Below, in pieces: positions 1-6,429 of a DNA stretch of 16,888 nucleotides. The stretch is from JAFDZV01 sp966128725 (lineage in GTDB: Bacteria > Bacteroidota > Ignavibacteria > OLB7): the NCBI GenBank assembly GCA_966128725.1, contig CBHYLN010000115.1:1-16888 (forward strand), in the 5' to 3' direction. A program made the position numbers and the translations under genes. The notes below the pieces were generated by a model. It was given only the letters and a program-made list of their open reading frames with translations, searched no databases and was not told the DNA's origin. Each line of letters opens with the position of its first letter. The stretch's first letter is position 1.

Positions 1-243
1 CACATCCATATCTCGTTCGATCTGGACAGCGTTGATCCCATTGTGGCCAGCGGAGTGGGCACCCCGGTCCCCGGTGGGCTTACCTACCGCGAGGCGCATC
101 TTATCATGGAAATGATCGCCGAGTTCGGGGCCTTCAATTCGCTGGAGGTAGCCGAGGTGAACCCCATTCTGGACACGATGAACCGCAGCGCGTTGTTCGC
201 GGCCGATCTGGTTGCCTCGGTAATGGGAAAACGAATCCTATGA
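1..243 (+). CDS. rocF: Arginase, C-terminal part (5' end outside window)
   Basis: This is the last 80 codons of a ureohydrolase that would hydrolyse L-arginine to ornithine and urea in the cytoplasm. The frame is open from the first base. It begins with the Mn-binding block HISFDLDSVDP, whose two Asp residues at visible positions 7 and 9 are metal ligands in this family. GVGTPVPGGLTYRE follows and is the arginase-type version of this block. Near the end, LEVAEVNPILD carries the conserved Glu residues. The protein ends MGKRIL before TGA at 241-243. GTPVPGGLTYRE favours arginase over agmatinase or formiminoglutamase, but the N-terminal half is not visible. panC follows about 50 bp downstream on the same strand, so the two may be cotranscribed. 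Confidence 0.85.
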   Translation, partial: HIHISFDLDSVDPIVASGVGTPVPGGLTYREAHLIMEMIAEFGAFNSLEVAEVNPILDTMNRSALFAADLVASVMGKRIL

Positions 244-295
244 TGTTCGGTGGGCCACGCGCATGCCGTACCGCCGCACGTTCGGTGGGGTATGC

Positions 296-1147
296 ATGAT
301 CACCGTTGAACGGCCGGCCGAGCTGCGCGAGCGCCTGGGCGCCGCGGGCGATGCCCGTGTTGGTTTTGTCCCGACCATGGGATATCTGCACGCGGGCCAT
401 CTGGCGCTGGTGGAGCGTGCCCGCGCGGTTGCCGATCTTGTGGTTGCCTCGATCTTCGTGAACCCCACGCAGTTCGCGCCAACCGAGGATCTGGCGGTGT
501 ATCCGCGCGATCCCGATGGCGACGCCGCCAAGTTGGCCGCCGCGGGATGCGATGTTCTGTTCGCGCCGGGTGTGGTGGACGTTTATCCGGCGGGATTCTC
601 CAGCTCCGTGTTTGTTGAGGGGATCACGTCGCGCTACGAAGGGGCGTTCCGGCCGGACCACTTCAGGGGCGTTGCCACTGTTGTTGCCAAGCTGTTCAAC
701 ATGGTGCATCCACATGTGGCGGTGTTCGGCCAGAAGGATGCGCAGCAGGTGGCGGTGGTACGCCGCATGATCGCCGATCTCAACTTCCCGATCGAGCTGG
801 AGGTTGTGCCAACTGTGCGCGAACCGGACGGCTTGGCCATGAGCTCCCGGAATGTGTATTTATCGGCCAGCGATCGGCGCGAGGCGCTCAGCATCTGGCG
901 CGGCCTGTGTGCGGCGCGCGATGCGGTGGCGCGGGGTGCAAGCCCACGCGATGCCGAACTGGCACTGCGTGCCGAGCTTTCGAGCCAGTTCGCGATTGAT
1001 TACGCCGATGTGATCAATGCCCACACGTTTCAGCCGGCCGAGCATAGCGCCGAGCCGCTGCTTGCGGTGTTCGCCGGGCGCATTGGCTCAACCAGGCTGA
1101 TCGACAACCTGCCGCTTGGCGCTGATGCGCCCGCCCCCGGCCCGTAG
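296..1147 (+). CDS. panC: Pantothenate synthetase (pantoate-beta-alanine ligase)
   Basis: It condenses pantoate with beta-alanine using ATP, the last step of pantothenate (vitamin B5) synthesis in the cytoplasm. The 283-residue protein has the normal family length. Visible motifs are PTMGYLHAGH (ATP-binding HxGH, residues 32-35), FVNPTQF, YPRDPDGD, FGQKDAQQ (144-151) and the KMSKS-like AMSSRN (181-186). The frame also has an ATG at 263, but the ATG at 296 is preferred. It begins with the typical MITVERPAEL and has a purine-rich GGTGGGG at 284-290, five bases upstream. panD, which supplies beta-alanine, follows after 118 bp, so the two steps are physically linked. Confidence 0.95.
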   Translation: MITVERPAELRERLGAAGDARVGFVPTMGYLHAGHLALVERARAVADLVVASIFVNPTQFAPTEDLAVYPRDPDGDAAKLAAAGCDVLFAPGVVDVYPAGFSSSVFVEGITSRYEGAFRPDHFRGVATVVAKLFNMVHPHVAVFGQKDAQQVAVVRRMIADLNFPIELEVVPTVREPDGLAMSSRNVYLSASDRREALSIWRGLCAARDAVARGASPRDAELALRAELSSQFAIDYADVINAHTFQPAEHSAEPLLAVFAGRIGSTRLIDNLPLGADAPAPGP

Positions 1148-1265
1148 CCAGGGACGGCCGGCTGCAATCATCTCTTACTTTTTTCGTCGTCGTGGGCGAT
1201 TGAACTTTGTGACGGTGTAGTGCTGAAGAGTTCAGACGTTCCTACGATCAACCGTGGTGTGACCC

Positions 1266-1658
1266 ATGACACGCTTCATGTTCAAATCGAAGATCCATCG
1301 CGCCCGCGTTACGCAGGCCGAGCTCTACTATGAGGGGAGCCTTACGGTGGATTCCGAGTTGCTTGCCGCCGCCGACCTTCTTGAATACGAGAAGGTGTCG
1401 GTGGTGAATGTCAATAACGGCGAACGGTTCGAAACCTACCTCATTGCAGGCGAACCGGGCAGCGGTGTGGTGTGCCTGAACGGCGCCGCCGCGCGGCGTG
1501 GTGCCGTGGGTGACCAGGTGATCATCATCACCTACACGGCCATGACCGACGAAGAGGCGCGCGCGCACAAGCCAACGGTGGTGGTGGTTGACGACAACAA
1601 CCGCATCGTGTCGGTGAAACACGAACAGCCCGCCGGGCGCGAGTTCGTTACCGTGTAG
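1266..1658 (+). CDS. panD: Aspartate 1-decarboxylase proenzyme
   Basis: It decarboxylates L-aspartate to beta-alanine, the substrate of the neighbouring PanC. The enzyme is made as an inactive proenzyme that cleaves itself between Gly and Ser, forming a pyruvoyl group on the new N-terminus. The site is visible as YYEGS with Gly24-Ser25, the same numbering as in E. coli PanD, which supports the ATG at 1266. Other family signatures are KSKIHRARVT at the N-terminus, NGERFETYLI, CLNGAAARRGAVGD and the near-C-terminal DEEARAHKPTVVVVD. Length is 130 residues, as expected. Only a weak GGTGTG (1256-1261) precedes the start. Confidence 0.96.
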   Translation: MTRFMFKSKIHRARVTQAELYYEGSLTVDSELLAAADLLEYEKVSVVNVNNGERFETYLIAGEPGSGVVCLNGAAARRGAVGDQVIIITYTAMTDEEARAHKPTVVVVDDNNRIVSVKHEQPAGREFVTV

Positions 1659-1819
1659 GCCAGCCGGCTGTTCCACGTTTTTGTTTGAAGGGCTTGGTCT
1701 CCGATGTTCGGTGCCAGGCCCGTTCGTCTTCACGACGGACCCGTTCGATTATCCTTCCCATCGACCACCGCCCTCGTGGCTGTGTGGATGGGATCGCTCC
1801 ACGCACATCAGGAACTCTC

Positions 1820-2683
1820 ATGATCCAGAAGATCCTTTCGGCCGCGTTGTTTGTTCTGGCGGCGTTTACCGCTGCCGGATGCCTCGAAAGCGAACAGACA
1901 TATGTGGTGAACCCGGACGGCAGCGGCAAGGTGACCGTCGTCACGTACCAGAAGCCGTTTAATCTTGGCGAGGAATCCAAGCCGGCCAAGGATGGTGCCC
2001 GCAAACTGGTTGCCGAAGTGATCGAGGGTTCCACCGGTATCGAGGTCTGGAAGGATGTGTCGTGCAAGGTGCTCGCCGATGGTCGTATGGAGTTCAAGGG
2101 AACGGCCTACTTCAGCAGCCTGGAGAATGTGGATCTGAAGAGCGTGGGCCTGACGCCTATCCGCCTGGTGCGCGATGGCCAGACGATGAACATCCTGTAC
2201 GGCAAGGAGCGGAACAACGATGTGACGTCGGACCCGGTGCAGCTTACCGAGGAGGAGATCCAGACGCGAGCGGATTCGATGAAGCAGAACTTCGCGATGG
2301 CGATGGGCATGATGAAGATGCTCTTCGAGAACCTGCGGGAGCGAATCACCGTGCGTGTGCCCGGGAAGATCACAGGCCTTTCCGCGTTTACCTCCGCCGG
2401 GCCAAACGCCGCGGCGATCGAGCTGAAGGGCTCGCGCATGTTGAGCGTGCTTGACTCGATCACCTCCGGTCCGGATTTCTGGCGCGAGCAGGTGATTGCC
2501 GAAAGCAGTGGCAAGAAGCAGGACAAGGACAAGGAGATGCGGCGCGCGATGTTTGGGTACGATCAGCCAAGCATGACCGTCAATACGGCCGGCGCGGCAC
2601 CGCTGTTCAATTATGCCGCCGAGGTTGCCGCCGCCAAGAAGGGGTATCCCGCGTTGCTGAAGAAGTACAAGGTGCAGCAGTAG
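1820..2683 (+). CDS. Putative lipoprotein of unknown function
   Basis: I do not recognise the family of this 287-residue protein. The chosen ATG at 1820 has an AGGA site (1810-1813) six bases upstream. It opens a lipoprotein signal: MIQK, a hydrophobic stretch to residue 19, then AAGC with Cys21 as the likely lipidated residue. The -3 position is Ala rather than Leu, so the lipobox is slightly weak. The open frame extends back to 1685 but that part lacks signal-peptide character. The mature part starts ESEQTYVVNPDGSGKVTV, suggesting a beta-rich periplasmic domain. A Met-rich helix follows around residues 153-172, and the C-terminus is Lys-rich. It is a single gene flanked by short non-coding stretches and followed by a GC-rich hairpin. 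Confidence 0.7.
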   Translation: MIQKILSAALFVLAAFTAAGCLESEQTYVVNPDGSGKVTVVTYQKPFNLGEESKPAKDGARKLVAEVIEGSTGIEVWKDVSCKVLADGRMEFKGTAYFSSLENVDLKSVGLTPIRLVRDGQTMNILYGKERNNDVTSDPVQLTEEEIQTRADSMKQNFAMAMGMMKMLFENLRERITVRVPGKITGLSAFTSAGPNAAAIELKGSRMLSVLDSITSGPDFWREQVIAESSGKKQDKDKEMRRAMFGYDQPSMTVNTAGAAPLFNYAAEVAAAKKGYPALLKKYKVQQ

Positions 2684-2701
2684 ACGTCCGACTGTTCGGG
2701 A

Positions 2702-2730
2702 CCGGGCCGATGCCGTACGCGCCGGCCCGG
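2702..2730 (+). terminator. GC-rich hairpin after the lipoprotein gene
   Basis: An inverted repeat CCGGGCCG (2702-2709) and CGGCCCGG (2723-2730) gives an 8-bp, all-GC stem with a 13-base loop, 19 bases after the lipoprotein stop codon. No T-run follows, so it is not a canonical intrinsic terminator. It may stop transcription weakly or protect the 3' end of the message. Confidence 0.35.
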
Positions 2731-2759
2731 CATCATTTCAACCAGGTGTTCGTTACGCG

Positions 2760-3539
2760 ATGACAGACGATGCCGCTCAGCGCCGCCTTGCGGTGGTAAT
2801 AATGGCTGCGGGGAAGGGAACCCGGATGAACAATCCGGCAGTTGCGAAAGTGATGTTCCCGATCGGCGGAGTACCGATGATCGATCATGTGATCGATCGC
2901 GCCCTGGAATGTGACGCCGAACGCGTGGTGGCCATCATCGGCCATAATCGTGAGCACGTTCGCCAGCACGTACAGGATACGTTCTCCGGTGCCGTGGAGT
3001 TCGCCGAGCAAGCCGAACAGCTTGGCACCGGACATGCGGTGATGCAGGCGGTTCCGTTCCTTGCCGGATTTGATGGCGATGTGCTGGTGCTCTCCGGCGA
3101 CGTGCCGCTGCTGACCACGGCGACACTGCGGCAATTGTGGGGCCGGCACATTGCCACCGGTGCCGTTGGGACCGTGCTTACGGTGATCGCGCCCGACCCT
3201 GCCGGTTACGGACGTGTGATCCGCAATGCCGAGGGGCTTGTTGAGCGCATTGTGGAGCACCGCGACGCCTCCGATGCTGAGCGTGCGGTGGCCGAAATCA
3301 ATTCCGGCATCTACATGTTCCGCGCCGCCGATCTGGTGGATGCGCTTGGCCAGCTCCGCAACAACAACGCGCAGGGCGAATACTACCTCACCGATGTCTT
3401 CGCCTGGTTCCGGGCGGAAGGCCGGCCGGTGGCGGCGTTTGCGTCGGACGATTTTTCGGAAGTGCAGGGGATCAATACGGTTGAGCAGCTCGCCGATGCC
3501 GACGCAAAGTTCAAACAGCGCGGCGTAATCCTTCATTAG
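2760..3539 (+). CDS. glmU: GlmU-type N-acetylglucosamine-1-phosphate uridylyltransferase, single domain
   Basis: This nucleotidyltransferase most probably makes UDP-GlcNAc from UTP and GlcNAc-1-phosphate for cell-wall and lipopolysaccharide synthesis. The 259 residues match the N-terminal half of GlmU: AAGKGTRM (16-23, nucleotide loop), Lys30, EQLGTGHA (86-93), LSGDVPLL with Asp114 as the metal ligand, GYGRVIR (149-155), VEHRDA, EINSGIY (Asn181), NNNAQGEYYLTD and GINT (Asn239). The C-terminal left-handed beta-helix acetyltransferase domain of bifunctional GlmU is absent: the frame stops at TAG 3537-3539 and non-coding DNA follows. GlcN-1-phosphate acetylation would then need another protein. 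A related sugar nucleotidyltransferase with another substrate is the main alternative. The ribosome-binding site is weak (AGGTG about 12 bases upstream). Confidence 0.85.
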   Translation: MTDDAAQRRLAVVIMAAGKGTRMNNPAVAKVMFPIGGVPMIDHVIDRALECDAERVVAIIGHNREHVRQHVQDTFSGAVEFAEQAEQLGTGHAVMQAVPFLAGFDGDVLVLSGDVPLLTTATLRQLWGRHIATGAVGTVLTVIAPDPAGYGRVIRNAEGLVERIVEHRDASDAERAVAEINSGIYMFRAADLVDALGQLRNNNAQGEYYLTDVFAWFRAEGRPVAAFASDDFSEVQGINTVEQLADADAKFKQRGVILH

Positions 3540-3645
3540 TCGGCCGTGTGTTAACCTCGACGTTGCCCAACAACCAGCATGTCCGCCTGAGTCAGTGCGG
3601 TAAGGCACTGGCCCCGGGCAAGCTTGACGGGCATCACATGGATAG

Positions 3646-3821
3646 GCCTCCGTCAGGAGGCACCTGTATGTAGCTGTACTGGCCTGCTTGCGGTGTCAAG
3701 CTCCGGAGGAGCGTACCATGCTTCATGGTAGCGTACCGCCCTTCGCCCGAACGGGTTGCTCCTACGGAGCTACAGGGTGGTGACGCGCGCGCTGCTACAA
3801 ACCGGTGCCCCCGCTGGGGGC
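3646..3821. repeat. Cluster of REP-like palindromes with GTAG(C) flanks
   Basis: Four short perfect palindromes lie within 176 bp: GCCTCC-GTCA-GGAGGC (3646-3661), GCTCC-GGA-GGAGC (3700-3712), GCTCC-TAC-GGAGC (3758-3770) and GCCCCC-GCT-GGGGGC (3807-3821). A fifth dyad, TACCATG-CTT-CATGGTA, sits at 3714-3730. The first palindrome is followed on the plus strand by ACCTGTATGTAGC (3661-3673). The last is followed on the minus strand by ACCGGTTTGTAGC, which matches at 11 of 13 positions. The unit therefore occurs in both orientations. On the minus strand the third reads GTAGCTCCGTAGGAGC, a GTAG tetranucleotide directly before a palindrome, as in REP elements. I infer a dispersed, non-autonomous repeat family; no transposase is present in the window. 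Confidence 0.65.
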
Positions 3822-3976
3822 CTTGCAATGGCGCCCCCGCGAGGTTTTCAATGTCATGTGTTCGGCGTGCGACACAGTGAAAATTCCGCGTCCTCTCCAC
3901 GAAGCCTTGAGCAATCCGCTTGCCTGTGCTTCGTGATGGATAACGTCGAGGGAAAAGCCTGTTAACCCGTGTGCCA

Positions 3977-3995
3977 GCCTGCACCTGGTGCAGGC
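3977..3995. promoter_or_regulatory. 19-base dyad upstream of the epimerase gene
   Basis: GCCTGCACC-T-GGTGCAGGC is a perfect 9+1+9 dyad ending 25 bases before the epimerase ATG. It could be an operator for a dimeric regulator or an RNA hairpin in the leader (8-bp stem with a CTG loop). No T-run follows, so it does not look like a terminator. Function is inferred only from symmetry and position. Confidence 0.4.
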
Positions 3996-4020
3996 GGAAC
4001 CAATCCGTGTGTGAACGATC

Positions 4021-4425
4021 ATGAAAGTATCCCATATCGGTATTGCGGTGGCGCGTTTGGAAGACGCGATGAAATCCTACGGCGCGTTGTTCGGCAACGA
4101 TGCGCCGCATCGCGAGCGTGTGGAGGAACAGCGTGTGGATGTGGCGTCGTATTCGCTTGGGGAGTCGGTGGTGGAGCTTACCGCCGCAACCGACGAATCA
4201 TCGCCGATCGCCCGCTTCATCCAGAAGCGTGGGGAAGGGATTCATCACGTTGCGTTCGAGGTTGAGGATATCGAGCAGGAGCTGGCGCGCCTGCGCGAAG
4301 CCGGTGTTCGGTTGATCGACGAATCGCCGCGCGAGGGCGCCCACGACATGCTGATCGCCTTCATCCACCCATCCAGCTTTAATGGCGTGCTGGTGGAGCT
4401 TTGCCAGAAGAAGCCCGCAGCCTGA
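4021..4425 (+). CDS. mce: Methylmalonyl-CoA epimerase
   Basis: It interconverts (S)- and (R)-methylmalonyl-CoA in the propionate/succinate pathway, next to the B12-dependent mutase step. The 134-residue protein is a two-repeat vicinal-oxygen-chelate fold, as expected for this small family. KVSHIGIAV at the N-terminus gives metal ligand His5. VVELTAATDESSPIARFI contains Glu52 and the substrate-side block. GEGIHHVAFEVEDI supplies a second His ligand (His75 or His76). LVELCQ near the end supplies Glu126. HPSSFNGVLVEL is a typical family ending. The start at 4021 gives the canonical short N-terminus but has no clear Shine-Dalgarno site. No mutase gene is adjacent. Glyoxalase-like proteins are the fallback identification. 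Confidence 0.9.
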   Translation: MKVSHIGIAVARLEDAMKSYGALFGNDAPHRERVEEQRVDVASYSLGESVVELTAATDESSPIARFIQKRGEGIHHVAFEVEDIEQELARLREAGVRLIDESPREGAHDMLIAFIHPSSFNGVLVELCQKKPAA

Positions 4426-4850
4426 GCCGCGGGCGCTCCGGTATCCGTGCCCGGCGCGTGCCGACCCGTTGCCTGCGGTTGCTGGCGCATGTTGTCGTAT
4501 GCCGTCGCGTTCGGGTGGCGTGCCACGATTCGTTTCCCGGCTTCGGCCAGCGTACCACCCACACCGGAAAACCACCCTTCCATTTACAATCTGCTACCTC
4601 GGATTTGCACGAACCCACGGCACATGCGGCCAACCGCGTGCAACTTCCGCGTCCGGACTGCGTTAGCGGCGGCTGACGAGGCGTGATGGTAATGTGTAGG
4701 GGGGCCTATCGTTGCGGTTGACGGGTGTGTCGCGAAGCGATATACTTGCGCCGCATGGTAGGGGCGGTTGCCTCGATTCAATCCGAATCAACCCACCTTA
4801 CGTATTCACTCCGATCGCGCACCTGTTCGTTTCAACTATTGGAGATTGGA
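4426..4850. other. 425-bp intergenic region before the cytochrome gene
   Basis: I find no gene here. Overlapping short frames on both strands lack start signals and recognisable protein sequence. A GCCCGC/GCGGGC hairpin (4413-4434) spans the epimerase stop codon. A weak dyad TTGCACG/CGTGCAA (4605-4611 and 4637-4643) contains a small GCGG/CCGC stem. The last 130 bases hold the cytochrome promoter and a leader of about 100 bases. Confidence 0.6.
4718..4746 (+). promoter_or_regulatory. Sigma70-type promoter of the cytochrome gene
   Basis: TTGACG (4718-4723) and TATACT (4741-4746) are separated by exactly 17 bases. This is one mismatch from consensus at each box with ideal spacing. Transcription would start near 4753 and leave a leader of about 100 bases before the ATG at 4851. 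It is the best promoter I can see in the window. Confidence 0.75.
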
Positions 4851-5762
4851 ATGCGGAAGTTTCTAAAGTGGACGGCCATTGTGGTTGGGAGCCTGATTGG
4901 CCTGATTCTGGTGGGGTTGGTGCTGGTGTACTTTGGCACACAGGCTTCCATCAACGAAACCGAGACGCTGGAGGTGAAGGCCATCCCTCTGCACAGCGAT
5001 TCGGCCACCATCGCCAATGGGCGTTATCTGAGCACTGCCATCGCCAAGTGTGTTGACTGCCACGGCGACAACTTTGGCGGCAAACTGTTCATCGATGCTC
5101 CTATCGGCAAGCTTGCCGGCCCGAACCTGACCTCGGGCGAGGGGAGCGTAACACGCACGATGAAGGATGTTGACTGGGTGCGGGCGATTCGGCACGGTCT
5201 GGCGCCCGATGGCCGCCGGCTGTGGGTGATGCCCGTAGATGACTATCAGCATCTCAGCGCCGACGAAATCAATGCGATTGTCAGCTACATCAAGAGCCTG
5301 CCGCCGGTGAACAATACGAATACCCCTCGCGAGCTTACGCTGCTTGGTCGCATTCTGGTTGCGCTTGGGCAGATCCCGCTGTTCGGCTACGACCGCATCG
5401 ATCACACGCAGCCGATCCCGCTTGCGCCGCCCCCGGGCCTGACGCTTGAATATGGGCGGCACATGGCTACCACTGGCGGTTGCACCGGCTGTCACGGTCC
5501 GGAGTTGGCTGGCGGCCCGATCCCCGGAGCTCCGCCGGATTGGCCAGCGGCGCGCAACATCACGCCGGATGCGCAAACGGGCATTGGCTCGTGGTCCGAG
5601 GCGGATTTCACCCGCGCTCTTCGCGAGGGCAAACGGCCGAACGGCACTGCCATCGATTCGGTGATGCCGTGGAAGTACACGCGCCAGTTGACCGATCTGG
5701 ATCTGAAGGCGCTGTACATGTACGTGCGCAGCGTCCCGGCGAAACATACGGATTGGAAGTAG
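4851..5762 (+). CDS. Membrane-anchored dihaem cytochrome c
   Basis: This 303-residue protein would carry electrons on the periplasmic side of the inner membrane. MRKFLKW followed by a long hydrophobic segment (about residues 8-29) is an uncleaved anchor or signal. Two class-I cytochrome c domains follow, with haem motifs CVDCH (67-71) and CTGCH (211-215). Candidate axial methionines are Met127 (in VMPVDD) and Met272 (in VMPWKY). AGPNLT and AARNITPD after each haem site and the repeated ADEINAIVSYIKSL / DLDLKALYMYVRSV helices show the domain duplication. The ATG at 4851 has GGAG at 4841-4844, whereas the upstream open frame lies over the promoter. It has its own promoter and terminator, so it is probably monocistronic. 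Its redox partner cannot be read from the context. Confidence 0.9.
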   Translation: MRKFLKWTAIVVGSLIGLILVGLVLVYFGTQASINETETLEVKAIPLHSDSATIANGRYLSTAIAKCVDCHGDNFGGKLFIDAPIGKLAGPNLTSGEGSVTRTMKDVDWVRAIRHGLAPDGRRLWVMPVDDYQHLSADEINAIVSYIKSLPPVNNTNTPRELTLLGRILVALGQIPLFGYDRIDHTQPIPLAPPPGLTLEYGRHMATTGGCTGCHGPELAGGPIPGAPPDWPAARNITPDAQTGIGSWSEADFTRALREGKRPNGTAIDSVMPWKYTRQLTDLDLKALYMYVRSVPAKHTDWK

Positions 5763-5774
5763 GCATCGGTGGCG

Positions 5775-5801
5775 CCCCGGCGGCCGTGTGCCCGGCCGGG
5801 G
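5775..5801 (+). other. GC hairpin upstream of the terminator
   Basis: CCCCGGC (5775-5781) pairs with GCCGGGG (5795-5801) over a 13-base loop, just after the cytochrome stop codon. No T-run follows. It precedes the stronger terminator at 5823 and may stabilise the 3' end of the transcript. Confidence 0.35.
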
Positions 5802-5822
5802 AACATCGTGTGCAAGCAACAA

Positions 5823-5860
5823 GAACAGCCGCGCCAAATGGTGCGGCTGTTCCGTTTTTT
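5823..5860 (+). terminator. Intrinsic terminator of the cytochrome gene
   Basis: A 13-bp stem GAACAGCCGCGCC (5823-5835) / GGTGCGGCTGTTC (5840-5852), with one G-T wobble, closes an AAAT loop. It is followed by CG and six T residues (5855-5860). This is a textbook Rho-independent terminator, 60 bases after the cytochrome stop codon. Confidence 0.88.
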
Positions 5861-6026
5861 CCCTTCCACATTTTTCGGTACGTTCGCGCCGCGTGCTGGA
5901 TGATAGGCCGGGTAACCCGCGCTGGCGGCTGGAAGCCCTGCCTTGCCGGCAACAGTGCGGCCGTGCGCGCTGGCGGCTTCGGGATGCATGTGCCGTTTCC
6001 GCAATACGAGATACGCCGAACCGGAC

Positions 6027-6031
6027 AGGAG
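6027..6031 (+). promoter_or_regulatory. Shine-Dalgarno site that fixes the acylphosphatase GTG start
   Basis: AGGAG at 6027-6031 lies six bases before the GTG at 6038. This supports initiation there rather than at any upstream codon of the long open frame that reaches back over the cytochrome gene. Confidence 0.7.
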
Positions 6032-6037
6032 AAGATC

Positions 6038-6313
6038 GTGCCGAGGCAAACCGTTCGTTATGTGATCGCAGGGCGTGTGCAGGGCGTGGGATATCGATAC
6101 TTCGTTGCGCGCATGGCCGAAGCGTTCGATATCGCGGGCCGTGTGCGTAACTGCGCGGACGGCTCGGTGGAGATTGTGGCCAGCGGCCTGCCGGAAAATC
6201 TTCGGGCGTTTCGCGAGCAGGTGGAATTAGGCCCCGAGGGCTCGCGCGTAGATCACGTGCTGGCCCAGCCGGCTGCCGAGGAGCGTTTTGCCGGCTTCAG
6301 CATCGTTCGGTAG
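6038..6313 (+). CDS. acyP: Acylphosphatase
   Basis: It hydrolyses acyl phosphates such as acetyl phosphate or carbamoyl phosphate to the carboxylate and phosphate, as a small soluble enzyme. The 91-residue length is typical. The family signature GRVQGVGYRYF is present with catalytic Arg20. VRNCADGSVEI contains catalytic Asn38. The protein ends AGFSIVR, close to the usual F-x-I-R ending. Translation starts at a GTG with a good AGGAG site. The upstream 180 bases contain a 12-bp direct repeat GCGCTGGCGGCT (5919-5930 and 5967-5978) of unknown meaning. The dehydrogenase gene follows after 116 bp on the same strand. Confidence 0.93.
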   Translation: MPRQTVRYVIAGRVQGVGYRYFVARMAEAFDIAGRVRNCADGSVEIVASGLPENLRAFREQVELGPEGSRVDHVLAQPAAEERFAGFSIVR

Positions 6314-6429
6314 CCGTTGGTGCGTTGCCCATGCGCCGCGCGCCGATGCCCGCGCAGGAACCACGTGCGGTTGCATGTGGTTGCCGAAACAGTGGAACGT
6401 CATTCGATAACCAACCCCGTACAGACTGC

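Larger units (their letters stand above)
3540..4020. other. 480-bp non-coding stretch with palindrome cluster
   Basis: No convincing gene lies between the uridylyltransferase and the epimerase. The stretch holds a small hairpin CAGTGC/GCACTG (3593-3598 and 3605-3610), the REP-like cluster at 3646-3821 and a 19-base dyad at 3977-3995. Open frames crossing it on both strands (for example minus-strand 3634-4110) read through these repeats and into the antisense of the epimerase gene, so I treat them as spurious. Confidence 0.7.

Noticed and set aside
3550..3967. GTTAACC at both ends of the non-coding stretch as a possible target-site duplication
   Set aside because: A 7-base match is expected by chance several times in 480 bp, and no terminal inverted repeats accompany it.
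3634..4110. 158-codon minus-strand frame over the repeat cluster
   Set aside because: It consists of translated palindromes plus the antisense of the epimerase 5' end, with no domain or start signal.
4382..4781. Several 60-125-codon frames on both strands between the epimerase and cytochrome genes
   Set aside because: They overlap one another, have no ribosome-binding site and show Arg/Pro/Ala-rich shadow composition; some cross the cytochrome promoter.
5480..6037. Upstream extension of the acylphosphatase frame
   Set aside because: It overlaps the cytochrome gene and crosses a strong terminator; the GTG with AGGAG at 6038 gives the family-length protein.
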